In this document: in pieces, positions 34,901 to 46,640 of the stretch | Position numbering within the stretch: position 1 is the stretch's first letter | Layout of the letters: every line of letters starts with the position of its first letter | Made by a program: the position numbers and the translations under genes | Assembly: GCA_030062745.1 (NCBI GenBank) | Contig: CP099839.1 | Coordinates: 7,115,115 to 7,179,114, forward strand | Reading direction: 5' to 3' | DNA length: 64,000 bases | Source of the DNA: Capitulum mitella | Taxonomy: Eukaryota > Arthropoda > Thecostraca > Pollicipedomorpha > Pollicipedidae | The notes under the pieces: model-generated | Told to the model about the DNA's origin: nothing | Seen by the model: only the letters and a program-made list of their open reading frames with translations | The model's database searches: none

Positions 34901-37900
34901 AGACAGAGCAGGAAGAGCACCTGCGGCAGGAACATGGTGACGATGTCCGTAAACTGGCGGAAGTACCTGCCGGAAAAGAAAAACCACTTGGTGATTCCAA
35001 AGCAGTAACAACATGCGAGCATGGCACGAGCTGTTTACCCCATTCTCAACGACACTAGGCTGAACAGCCTGGAACTGCATACATCGCTTTCATGTTTAAA
35101 CAAACCGCCATTAGATTATCGCTGCACAAAACTGGAAGCTTTGCAGCAGCATCGAGGACAACAGAATTCGGGAAATGCTATCCCATACTCCTGCTAAGGA
35201 TGTTTGCTGGCAAGGGCAACTACTCATTTTACAAACAGCAGAACCGACGTCCGCTCGCCGTTTTCCTGTACTGAAAGACTCACTACCGACACGCGACGCA
35301 CGAACCTGTAGTTGAAAACGGACAGCACCACGCCAAACAGCATCTGCAGCACGCCGAGCAGAACAGAAATCTTCATCTTGAAGGCGTTCTGGTAGGTGAC
35401 CTTGTTGGAGGCCACCTGCCACACGGGGTCGAAGCCGAAGCCGTACGGCGAGCCGTAGTAGCAGGTGGAGTTCTCGGGCGGCAGCAGCAGCGTCTCGCTC
35501 TCCGAGTGCAGGATTTCGGCAGGGCGGAAGCAGTTGCGCCACGACGAGCCGAAGATGTTCACCGACTTCGAGAAGATGTCGTTGTAGATGAGGCCAGTGT
35601 AGATGGAGAAGATGCCCATCAGCAGGATGATGTAGCGGCCACCGAAGAAGATGGACGCGATCTGGGAGGCACAACGGAGCAGGGTTGAGACTCTTTGGTT
35701 TGTTATTCCCTATGAACAGGGACGCATGAGTAATTTGCACAGGACACTGGGGCAAAGCTATCGTTTTTCGATGAAGCGCATTCATATGACGTTCACGAAC
35801 CTCATTATCGATCTTCTTGGCCGAAAGAGGCTTCTCCTTCCAGACCATCCAGGCGGCCATCAGCGCCATGACGATGCCGTGGCCGAAGTCACCGAACATC
35901 ACGCCAAACAGGAACGGGAACGTGATGATTGTGTACGGAGCTGCGGAAACAAAACGGCCAATCATCAGCAGCGTTCTTCAATGCGTCTGAAGTTCCACAA
36001 TCACGCGGACCTCCTGCGCACGCCCATTGACGCGCGTGGCCTGTAACCAAAACACAACGTATTGGAGCCACGAGCAATTACTAATACATTATCCCAGCAC
36101 AGCTGCGTACACATCATTCTAGCTGGCGTACACATATACATCTGCGTACACAGAGCAACGCACACTATTCTAGCTAGCATATCATGGCCCTCACGACACG
36201 AAAACGCCAACTTTCAAGTAATTTGTAGAGCAGCGAGGGCCTACTATCCGAGCAATACCGGATTTGGTGGCTACTCAACCCAATCAGATCCAGCGCCCTC
36301 CCGCGCCAAACACACCCGGCGTCCGCGGCGCCTCACCCGGGTTCATCTCGCGGTACGAGGCGACGCCGTACGCGTCCACCAGGTCCTGGAAGCCCTGCGT
36401 GAACTTGTTGGTGCGGTTGTAGGTGGGCGGCGCCTCCTTGGTCTGGATGCTGTTCAGCACGGGGCTGACCGAAGAGCCGGAGCGCTCCGAGCCGCGCCGC
36501 AGCGCCAGCTGGATCGTCTCCGTGTCGGCCGCCGGCACCCAGCACTCGGCGATCAGGCACTTCTGCGTCACGTCCAGGTTGAACCAGTTGAGCGTGTGGT
36601 AGATGGCCTTGATCTTGCGCACCTTGACGAACCAGGTGCGGATGTTCTTGGCGGCGGCCACCAGCACGCGGTGCCGGTGGTCCTGGGTCTGGGCCAGCAC
36701 CTGGGGTGGCCGCCACGTCAGGTGGTCAGCGGCCGGAGGTTCGTGGGGGAGGGGACGGGCACAAGACAACGGGTCGGAGAACAGTCACGTCGCTGGGAAT
36801 GACGCTTCTAAACGATGGTGCGCCACTGCGAGACGCAAAAACCGAACATCGTCACAGACAGCAATCGGTATTGACAGAAGACCGCAGCACCCACCAACAG
36901 CAGTGACTGCGTAACCACTTATGTCCGCACGGTAGTATCGCTCAGGTCAGCGTCGCCGTTAATGGAGGGCTGACAACTGACCGTGTTCAAGTCCTCGATC
37001 CTGGTCATGACTCCCATCTTCATCTCGCGACGCTCCGGCGGGGTCTCCGGACACGGGTACAGGGTGGCGCGGAAGCCCTCGCAGATCTTCTTGACGCGAG
37101 TCTTCAGCTGCTCTCCTTGGAAGAAGATGATGAACACCGACTTGTAGACTTGATCACCCTGCAGGTGGAGCATTTTAAATAAGCTGATATCACCCATACG
37201 GACATGGTTTCAAGAGCACAACAAACAAACTTCAAGCGCCAAGACGTCAATCATACATTACGGAGATCAACCAGCATTAGTCCTCTCTTTCCCAACAAAT
37301 TTTTTATGATGGGCCCAGTTTAAACAATTTCTTCATTATTGTGAACTATTTGACTGCTCGTCCTCAAATCCATGCGCACACACCAATTCTTATTCTTAAT
37401 GCCATCTTCTTGACATCCAACGGTCCTACGTTCTGCCGATCATCCCGGCGGCCGGCGCGCGCGCGGCGCTCTCACCGAGACGGGGTCCTCCAGGGCGGCC
37501 TCGATCTGCGCCTGCCGCACGAACACGTTGCCGCGGCAGGCCCGCCACAGCATACGCTCGAACCCGGGCAGCCGCTCGCGCTGGATGACGCCGGCCACGA
37601 AGCTGCGGACGCGGCGGCCGCCCGGTCACGGAGAGCGGAACAAACGGGTCGGCGGCGGTGCCGCGACGGCCCACTCACTACACTACGGCCCGGACGAGGC
37701 GCCGGAGCACTACCATCACACGGCAGGATGCAGGTCTGAGGCCTCCAACTGCTAGCTCGCATCGCCCGCGATACCGACAAGCCACAGCGGTCAAAATAAA
37801 TCGGCGGCACTATGAACAACGTAATAAGTCCAGCTCAAGCCTATCGCCCCTTCCGAAAGCATTCCAAAGACGAAACAAGAGTTTTACAATCGAGAAGCAG

Positions 37901-40900
37901 GCCGTAACCAAAAAAAGTCTTCAACCGAATGCATTACGCTTCGGTCAAGCGTTCTCCAACAAAAGCCAGGCAAAACCCCGTACTCATAAGGAGCTCAAAG
38001 GAAAGTTCTGTAAATAAAGATGCCGAGAACCAATGCAGATAGTCACTATAGAGCAGTGATTGCTCAAGATGATGACGCAGTGAAATGACTGGGGGGAGAC
38101 CGATGTTGCATACGGTCAGCACGAAGGCACGCCATCTGTAGACAAACTATTTTTGTCCCTCGCGTGCTGGCACCCAAATTTAACAACCATTTCCCCTCAA
38201 TTCCGGCGAACTCTCTGGTACGCCTGCCATGCCTTAGAGTTTAGCTGGGAGAAACTTCAGGTTTTTCCCGATTTATCGTTGTAACACCTCAGCCACGCAT
38301 CAATGGCCCACCGGCAACAACGACGCGCTCAATCATTGGGTGGTCAAGCACACTGTAATGTCCCTCACCAGTTAAAAAGTTCCTTAAACGCCGTTCAAAG
38401 ATCGAAACAGAAGTGTTCGCCATTTTAACGAATTGCTCTTTTGGTTCTTTTCGTCGCTTTACCCCCACAGCTGACCACTCGTCAGTAATTTTATCAATGT
38501 TACCGTATCTTTCCCTCTAAATATGGATATTTTATCACCACCTCTCTCCACCGAATCTTAGCTTTCCACTCGACTACACCTGGATAGCCCAAACACGCTG
38601 ACCAAATCCTCCAGATGCGAACAAACCCCTGCCTCCAAAGGTCCGGACCAGGCACGGTAACTGGCCCGGACGGGGATCAGCGGGGAAGTCGTCACAGCGC
38701 CGGAGTTCGGCGCCGCCCACGCACCTCAGCTGCTTGGACGGAGACGCCTTGCCCACCTCGTCGTTGGAAAGGAGCGCCTGCTGAATGCCCTCCTGCACGT
38801 GGTGGCCCTCTTTCTGCGCGCCGACAGAGGCAGCGTCAGCCGGCCGCCGGCGAGGCGCCGGCGCGGTTCGGGGCGAAGGCGGGAACGGGCCGACAGGAGC
38901 GGGCGGGACGTGAAGTTTGGTCAGACCGCCACCCATGCCTCCAGCCACCGCCACGCGTTAATGGTCGCGCCGCCTGCCGCGGCCATGCAGCGTCGCTGCT
39001 TACCTGGCGGCGGCGCTCGCGGGCGGTCCCCGCCGCGCCCGTCAGCAGCACCTCACCGCGCCCACTCACCCGAGCTTGAGCGCCTGCCCCGGCGGGTGCA
39101 TCGCCTCGTCCCCGAGGAGGTGGGCGTTCTCGTCGTCCCTGTTGGCTTCCGACATCTGGTGGGTAACACAGTGATACTGAGGGCCCTGAGATAGAAAGAG
39201 AGGCACGGTCACACCGTCTGACGAGGGCCCGGCCGCCCGGCCAGCGCCCGGCCGCCCGGCCGCGGGCGGCGCCCCGCGCGCCGCCGCCGCCGCCCGCGGG
39301 TTAGTTCCCCGTCCCACGGACCTGCCGCCGGCCGCCGGCCTCGGTTAGGCGTTAACAGCCGGGCCGTGCGGGGGCGGCGGCAGCGGCGGCGGCCGGGACG
39401 GCGCCCGCCGGCCAGGCCAACACACAGCACGGGCAGGCCGGGGGCAAACAAAACAGGCAGATGCAACTCAACAACCAAGCAAGACGACCCCTATGTCCAG
39501 GCGCCAACCGCAGCATGCAGACCGCATCGGCCCCAGTGGATTAAACAGCACTGTTCTACCCAGGTAGTGGAGTTAATGGCTGGTTGTGAGGAGGAGATAG
39601 GGACATGGAACGGGGATGTAATGGTTGAGACAATGAACAAAACAAGCAGACAAAAAAGCTGAAACAGCTGCTAAAAAAACATAACTACACCCCACAAAAC
39701 CTTAAGAAGCAAGGTTTCAGGGAAAGGCCCCCGTCAGCAGGAGCTCCAAAGATGGTTTTAATTGTCATTTACTTTGGAATACTAATCGTTACTTCACAAA
39801 CTTTAAAACAGAAGTACGTTACAATCTCGAGCAGCACGCCAGTTACCAAACAATGCACAGATGGCCACAGCAAAGCCACATACCTCGTCAAAGAACGTCT
39901 GGGTCTTCTGAAGAATGTGCTTGAGTTCGGTGAGCTCAAGAAAGTTCTTTTTCAGAGTTTCAGCATTGTTGTTAACTTCCTTTAATTCATTTTCCAACTT
40001 TTCAAATGTGGCCTGAAAAGGATGCAATACAACTCCATCAATGCTGCCCGAAGACACCGGTCGATCCTGCTTGTTCTCTGATCGGCCCTTGTCACAAGCA
40101 CCGCGCTCTCCGGATCTGTGCGCATTCTGAAACGGAGCTTAACCCTATTCCCGGAGGGCTAGACGGTATGGTCGATTCCCGGCAGGGGCGGCGGATTCGG
40201 CCCCCCTGAGATCTCGAGAACTACACATCCGATTTCATCGCAACAAACGGTAATCGATTTGCCGTGACGTGAACTACATTTTTATAAAAAGAAATCTTCA
40301 AAATTTTGAAATTTGTGGATACAGGGGGGCAAAAATCTCAAAATGGGGGTACTTTTGGACTTCTTATAACTGCGTTGTTTATTTCGATGAAACTGGCATG
40401 AATCGAGAGATTATGGATAGGGCTTTTACGATGGGTCCGCAAATCTGAAATTTTGAGAAAATCCATGGGCATTCACAGGGTTTCAAAACAGGAGGATTAG
40501 TTTTCTAACAACTGAATGAACAAAAGAGGCAAACACCCTTTTTTGGCTTCTGCTAGTCATGTTATACTAAAGAAATACAAATCGCATTACAATGTTTGTA
40601 TATGTTAGCAAAGGCGGTGCCAGGGACACGAAAAAGGGGGAACTGTCATGGTCACACGTTTCTCAGATCAACTTGTGACCTTTGACCTTAAATGACCTCC
40701 AGTGACCTTGGGGTCATTTGGAATGATCTCGTGTGCATTTAATATTATCTGTTAACGTTTTCAATCACTTGAATTCACTCTATTTCAAAAAATTCACTTT
40801 ATGGTTATTGCGATATAGGGTACGCGCACGGACATTTTAGGTCATAGCTCCGTGACCCGACCTGATATCAAACTGAAACTTGGTACACAGGTAGAAGGCA

Positions 40901-41846
40901 CCCTTCTACGTCATATATATTCCGGTTTTGGCATTTGAAAAAAACGGCGCCGAAATTACTGCGAAAAAAACAAATTTTGACTTTGACCTTGACCTGACCT
41001 TGTAAAATGACCTCAGATAAACAAAATTATATCTGCACATTGCCCAACTATTTAGCTATACATCCATATAAAGTTTTAAGTTCTATCTTTAAAACTCTGT
41101 TTTTGGCAGACATTTTCCTGTTACCCTCAACATGGCCAAAAATGGCGTGAGTTGCCTCCCAAAAACGTTAGCTGGCTCCGCCCCTGAGCAAAAGAGAATT
41201 TTCAAATTTTGTCACGGCACGTAGAAATAATAGCTAGGAAAAGTCACCAAGTTTCGTGAAACTGCGTTAAAAAGCCTGGAACTGGCAAGCAAAAAACCCG
41301 AGGGGGGCGGATTCAGCACCTCCTGCCGGGAATAGGGTTAAATGCAAGCCAGACGGTCTGGCAAGCAGCAAGAGACACCGACCTCCAGATCGATCATCTC
41401 CCGAGGCTGGGGCGCCTCGGGGTTCTCGCCCGTGTCCAGCATCGGGATACCGTCCTTCTTGATCTCCTTCTCCAGGTAGCGCAGTTTGCGCTCCATCTCG
41501 TCGCAGCGCCGCACCTCGTTGACGAACTTGCGTTGGAAAGCATTCACGTCCGGGTTCAGCTGCGGGGCGAGGAGGGCAGTCGGTCGCAGATCACAGCTTC
41601 GGAAGGTCGTGAAACGCCTGCTAACATGGGTTTTAACCAATAGGCGTTACAACTGATACTCCAAGTGATGCTCTTGCTAAATGAGAAGGGATTTATGAGG
41701 ATGTTCATGACAACAGTACTTACATCTCTGAACTGAACAAGGCCTAGTTCGCCAAGTTCGGAGACGCAGGCATAGGCTGCCTCTGTCTGAAGGAAGAGCT
41801 GACAGAGACTCATCTCCTCACTGCGAAATAGCCCCCAGTCTGACAT
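30852..41846 (-). CDS. ATP6V0A1: V-type proton ATPase V0 subunit a (100/116 kDa), 12 coding exons
   Basis: Subunit a is the membrane stator of the V-ATPase, forming the proton half-channels against the c-ring. Exons (minus): 41846-41724, 41559-41383, 40012-39884, 39155-39070, 37602-37476, 37158-36982, 36700-36337, 35940-35801, 35661-35306, 34966-34389, 33931-33756, 30948-30852. All borders are GT-AG and in phase, giving about 842 residues, the usual size. Landmarks: [20 protein letters not shown] at the N-terminus; [18 protein letters not shown]; the first membrane segments [40 protein letters not shown]; and [12 protein letters not shown] with the essential transmembrane arginine. It ends [16 protein letters not shown]…EDSED. 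Exon 11 has one extra base near 33828 (a GGG run) that breaks the frame between FGAWA and [16 protein letters not shown]. The ATG lies 14 bases inside its exon, so a 5' UTR exon lies upstream. Orthology to a specific paralogue is not resolved. Confidence 0.97.
31536..31610 (+). mobile_element. tRNA-like SINE head in V-ATPase intron 11
   Basis: AGCTCGGATGGTAGAGCGA (A-box-like, near 31542) is followed at normal tRNA spacing by ACGGGTTCGGGG (B-box-like, near 31582). This is typical of the head of a tRNA-derived SINE. The rest of the element cannot be delimited. Confidence 0.45.
31853..31918. repeat. (TA)n microsatellite
   Basis: About 65 bases of nearly pure TA in V-ATPase intron 11. Confidence 0.95.
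33240..33285. repeat. Three tandem TATATACGTAAG-type units
   Basis: The 12-base motif TATATACGTAAG occurs three times in 45 bases within V-ATPase intron 11. Confidence 0.8.
39215..39425. repeat. GC-rich CCCGGCCG tandem tract in V-ATPase intron 3
   Basis: Repeated GGCCGCCCGGCC and GGCGGCGGC units, strongly self-complementary, close to the acceptor of exon 4. The open frames here are compositional. Confidence 0.7.
40139..41341 (+). mobile_element. piggyBac-like MITE, copy A (complete)
   Basis: The element starts TTAA-CCCTATTCCCGG and ends CCGGGAATAGGG-TTAA. It therefore has inverted termini of about 12 bases flanked by TTAA on both sides, the hallmark of piggyBac-type insertion. It is 1.2 kb with no open frame, so non-autonomous. 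Colinear copies lie at 50986-51840, 52846-54047, about 49100-50444 and, inverted, about 61960-62990. It sits wholly inside V-ATPase intron 2 and makes up most of it. It carries a perfect DR1 (TGACCTTTGACCT) at 40676-40688 and a second half-site cluster at about 40978-41016. Confidence 0.85.
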
Positions 41847-42029
41847 GTCTATTCTCCTGCAACAGAAGTCATTGTCAGTTTCATGCATGCCTTGCGTTTC
41901 CCTGTTTACAATTCAGATGTAAATTCCCACACTGCTGAACAAACGAAAAAAAACGTGAATTTCAAAAACAAATATTTTGTGTATTTTTATACACGACTTA
42001 ATCTGGCATCGCCTGACATGACCCTGTGA

Positions 42030-42720
42030 TCCCTGGGGGTGTCAAAAAGGGCACCCCCTGCTATCTCAGGATCTAACCGTCGGATCTGAACCGATCTACC
42101 ACCAATTGATAGCCCTGGGTCTTGCAAGTCAAAAAATACTGTTAGCCCTCGTCACGTGACCAATGGCGTCACAGGTCACATCAAACGCATAACACGACGT
42201 CGGAAAAAATGACATCGGTTCATGCCTCATATCATCTGTAATAGTGGCCTCAGAGCCTTCAGTTGGGTATCAAACGAAAGGTCACGATCCTCTCCATCAA
42301 ATGCATGCCAAAATGTTAAAATGCCAGGTCAAGGCCAACCTCGCTCAGGTAAAATACTGGTCTTACTTTACATGCCAGTGATCAATACTTACTCAGAGCC
42401 GTTTTGATCTATGTGACCAAAGGAATGAAAGTGGAATGTTCTTATGATCACTTTTGCATTATCTGCATTCCATCCAGTCAAGGTCAATGTACATCAGTTC
42501 AGATAAAGTTGCATTAATCTCTGTGACAAAGAACAAACATTACTCACTAGGATTCCTAACTGCATCAAATACAGAACTGAAATGACATCTCATGATAATT
42601 AAATAACCTCTGTCTGCTCTTTATTGGGTCAAGGTTATGCCAGGTCAGGACAAATCTTCTTACAAAGTAATGAATACAGAATGAGGTTGGGTATCACATA
42701 CTAAGGCAGAGCTCTGCATA
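42030..42720 (+). repeat. Dispersed repeat family 2, copy 2
   Basis: Inverted relative to 6560-7610. It shares GGGCACCCCC, GGATCTAACCGTCGGATC, the GTCACGTGACCAAT-like block and CCAGGTCAAGGCCA segments. It lies upstream of the first V-ATPase coding exon. Non-coding. Confidence 0.6.
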
Positions 42721-43960
42721 ATGAGAAAACATAGTTTACCTTATGGGAGCTCAATGAGTTTTGGGACAACAGAGTAGACTGGATCACACAAATACCACCA
42801 TTTTCTAAATAAAAGAGAAAAAACATGCAAAAGCAGCAACAGTGCTGTTCTGACACATCTGTCTAACTGCACCATACATGTCTACATATCATTCCCATTA
42901 AACAACAAGATCTTAAAAACATAATTTTCTTGAAAAATTAAGGCAGGCCAAATCTGACTGCAAACCCCCATTCAAGGCAAACTTGAAGCTACCAGAAGTT
43001 CTTGAGAACACCTGCAACACAGTTTGCACAATGGCATCTTCCCCAGATAACCCTAATTCTTCTTCAATTGTATTACTTTCTACTCATGCCATTTGTCCCT
43101 CAGAAATCACCTAGGAACATGCTCAGGCAAGGACAAAAAACAGTTAAAACTAAAAATAATTTGAGGTTGCAAATATCCGGACTCAAAATGAAGAATCACT
43201 TTTTTGTGGCATGTGCAGTCTATCTGAAGCCAAAAATGCATTAACTTGGAAGTGAATGCCATAGCTCAACCTATATCTTTAAGTTCATGTTAAAACATCC
43301 TGAATGTCCAAGCCACAAACTGTGAAGCAAAGCATGAAATACCAAGAAAAAAATGTCTGTGGCCAAAAACTGTCAACTGCTTTAGTAATATTTTGACCCA
43401 GCATCAGCTTGATAATCAAATCAATATTTAGCACAAGAAACAGCTGGCCAAACAATATTTGGCTTATCAAACAGCTTGTGAAGAAATTTTTCATGGTTTC
43501 TATGGTCAAGGTCAAATTTCACACCTAAAGCCAACACTGAAAGGACTAGACTGACTTTCAGCTTCTAGGTTGAGCAACTGCATGTGATTTGGTATGACTG
43601 TTGTTGACATATGAGATACTGGGTTGACAGACTTGAAAAATTGTATACTTGACCATCACTGATTTTTTTCTTGTTTTGATTAACTTTATTTACCTGACTA
43701 CTCATAAGCAATCTTATATGCAGCTAAAATAGTCTAACAAGCAAAACTGATGCTACAGGGGCCATCATTCAGCAACTAAACCAAAACAAACAAATTTCCT
43801 GGGTGTGCAATGCTTGAACTGCACATGCATCATGTACCAAATATACTGTTCCAAGCCTACATTAGGCACACATTACTGATAATCGTGGTACATGTTGGAA
43901 ATGCATATGCCATCCTTTACAGTCTAAGTTGATGGCTGAGCTAAAGGCATTTCCAGGGGT
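42402..43960. other. CpG-depleted block upstream of the V-ATPase coding exons
   Basis: No CG dinucleotide occurs between about 42402 and 43176, and only two occur from there to about 43960. TG/CA are frequent. No gene was seen. It is probably the 5' intron of the minus-strand V-ATPase gene, with a methylation-type signature like that upstream of NHEJ1. Confidence 0.65.
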
Positions 43961-44345
43961 GTCGATTAGCATTCTTTTCGGAGGGCCCTGGCCCACCCAA
44001 TGTTGATTTGGGCCCACCCAATGTTGGTTTGGGCCAACCTAATGTTTTCTGCCAGTTTTAAAGGAAAATGAGTGTGAATAATGAAAAGAATGGCAAAAAT
44101 AGATAAAAGATAGACAGAAAGTAAGGAACAAAGTCTAAAGTGATATATCTATCTAGCATTCTATCTTCTCTCTATGCATATACATATATCTGTATACATG
44201 GGGATACAAGCAATTTTTAATTTGATAAATAGTAATGAAATGACTTATAAATTTCTGCTGGTAAAAAAAGGGAGGGCTACATCCACTGAAAAAAACATCT
44301 GGAAGCGGGAGGTTAAGCTGTTCGGCTCTTGGCTGGGTCCCCAAT
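43955..44345 (+). repeat. Dispersed repeat family 3, copy 2
   Basis: Colinear with 16548-16925 in the same orientation. Here the CCACCCAATGTTG segment is tandemly repeated about three times. Confidence 0.65.
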
Positions 44346-44477
44346 CATTTACAGAAATTGAGACCCATGGCCATTTCATTGTGCCCATAAATAAACTGGA
44401 AATACCTTAATTCTCCAGTAGCCTTACCATCCATATACAGGCAGCTGAGAGCTATTTCGCAAACCCTTAAAAGCCCC

Positions 44478-44568
44478 ACAAAAAAAAAAAAAAACAAAAA
44501 AAAAAAAAAAAAGGGGGGGGCAAAGGAAAAAAAAAAATATAAAAAAAAAAAAAAAAAAAAAAAAAAAT
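44478..44568. repeat. A-rich low-complexity tract
   Basis: Long A runs broken by a G8 run. It lies directly left of a telomeric-core element and replaces that element's left arm. It could be a poly-A/slippage tract or partly a sequencing artefact. Confidence 0.85.
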
Positions 44569-44586
44569 AGAGGGTCGTGGATCCTT

Positions 44587-44799
44587 TCCTAACCTAACCT
44601 AACCTAACCTAACCTAACCTAACTTAACCTAACCTAACCTACTGTGTAAACAAGAGCGAACAGTGGTGATCTGACCTGGAGCTCCAGTGTAATGTTGTTG
44701 TTTCTTGCAACAGCTGATGTCTCCTTTTGCCATGCGCACCGTATATGTGTCATCCAGTGTGCTTGGTTTATGGCGTGCGCTTCTAAAGGATTGCCAGCT
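44587..44799. mobile_element. Telomeric-core element, copy 2 (right half)
   Basis: An (AACCT)n array (44587-44641) is followed by ACTGTGTAAA and the same right arm as at 21442-21569, ending at the same AAAGGATTGCC boundary. It has an extra ~35 bases before GGAGCTCCAGTG. The left arm is missing. It lies about 2.7 kb upstream of the V-ATPase ATG. Confidence 0.8.
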
Positions 44800-45714
44800 A
44801 TTTCTAGGTTAAGCTATTTCTCATCCCTGTCCTAGCAATGTCCCCAACTGAAATGCTCAATACTAGCCCCTGGCATTATTATCACAATGAAAATAGTTTC
44901 CTCACAGCTCGTCATACTTCATATTTTTCAGCAATCACTTTCATGCCTGAATTGCCAGTAACATCACAAAAACACATTTTCAACGCCATTGCCACTACCA
45001 AGTTCCACCCATCTCTCGCGTTTTCGCATGTTAAAGTAATAAATGCCCACATCGAACAATAGTAACTTTATACGCACCTTTGTGGCTTTCCTGTTACAGA
45101 ATTAGCATCAGCATCCGGCGAATTTGACGACAAGAGCGCAGGCTCTGATCTATGGACTTTGTCCCCAGTGTTTTAAAACGTCCGGAATGGAAAAACGAGG
45201 CAATAAGCTGGCACGGCCCCACACGCCCTCCTTCCGCGAAGCCAACAGTGAAATGCAGGGATCAATAGTCAGGGAGCGCCAGCTGTTGGGGTTGTCACAT
45301 GAGCAGAAGCCTCTCCCACCTCGTGATCAGTTTTCTCTCCTCACTGAATTATTCTGACAAAATTAAGGTACATCTAAGATTTTTAAAGTACGAAATTCGT
45401 TTATAAATGCACTTTTTATTAACTCTACACCAGGATACTAAGTATTACGCAAAATACAATAAAACATCTGTTACCCACGAAAAAAAGAGATCACTATATT
45501 GTCCAATCACATAGTCCTACGCGGGATGTAAGACGTAAGTCTCGTTTTTGAAAATTTAAAGCGTCTTTTGAGCTCTTTTGTGTGACATTCATATTTTACC
45601 GGGATCTGTGAGCATTTCAATTTTGTTGGAAACACAGCTCTCCAAATCAGTCCTCACAAACGTGACGGTTTTGTTGAATTCCACCAGAAGTTTATGTGAG
45701 GAAATGGACACAGA

Positions 45715-45900
45715 AACTTAGGTCCATGCCCTGGAACGGTGGAACCGCTGTGTAGATGGAGGCGGGGGGGGGGGCAAACGCGGTTTTTGCCTCGTTTCTT
45801 TCCATGCAACGCCATAGGGTTAATTCACAATGTTGTCCAAAGCTGGTGACGGGCAGCTGCACCCCTCCCGTTCCAACGTCTTGTGTATGTTTGCTTTTAA
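45715..45900. repeat. Dispersed repeat family 4, copy 2
   Basis: Homologous to 13433-13640 in the same orientation, interrupted by a G10 run. Confidence 0.5.
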
Positions 45901-46594
45901 ACTTAGCAGCAATAAGCCATTTTGAAATAATTTGATTCCATGCCATACCATAACGCTCGTGCCAAATTTTTCAATGTCACCCACCCAGAAAGGGCGGCGT
46001 CTTTGATTAGAAAGCCATTGTAAGGGTAATGAGGCCACGGTGTCGTAAGCGGCTCCGTCCGACCCGTACCGCCGGAGCGCAACCTTGGGGTGCCGCCGCC
46101 AGGTGGCAGTGTGAACCGCGGCCTGTACGGCCACCAGGAGACGGCCGGGGCTGTGCCCCAGCGTTCCGGCCACCGGGTGGTGCCCGCGGCTGTAACCTGA
46201 ACATCGAGGCAATTCGCACTGTGGCTTCCTTGGAGTAGGTGCTCCTGGTATTGGGTTAAAGAAGGTGACAGTTTTTAGGAGTGGGGACTTTCCCAATTCC
46301 TATTGCATATAGAGTTTTGGTGTGTTTGCTTAATATATCATTTGCGTTTGTACGGATTAATTCAGTCTGATTTTTGTTCATTTGGTAATACAGTTTCGAA
46401 GATTAGCTTTGAGAGATTTTCCTCCTTCGTGCGATCTGCAGACGCCGCTCTGCGGTGAACGCCAACCATGCAACCGGGCTGCTCGTAACGACCGTCTGGC
46501 GGGCGTTGCAGTGGCGGCGGCCCCGTTGTGTTTGTTGAGAGGAGACCTCGCCCAGTGGACCGATTCATGAACGGGAAGCTGGGTGGTCTGGCGC

Positions 46595-46640
46595 CACCGA
46601 TTGGTGTGAGGCGCGGGTCGGTGGCGAGTTATAAAACCCG
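46595..46640 (+). promoter_or_regulatory. Possible TATA/CCAAT core promoter
   Basis: ATTGG (reverse CCAAT) near 46599 and TATAAA at 46630-46635 lie in GC-rich sequence. No convincing coding exon follows on the plus strand, so the call is weak. Confidence 0.2.

Noticed and set aside
35111..35965. A single 284-codon V-ATPase-like frame
   Set aside because: Only its first 46 codons are exon 8. The rest reads through an intron and out of frame over exon 9, so splice-based exons were used instead.
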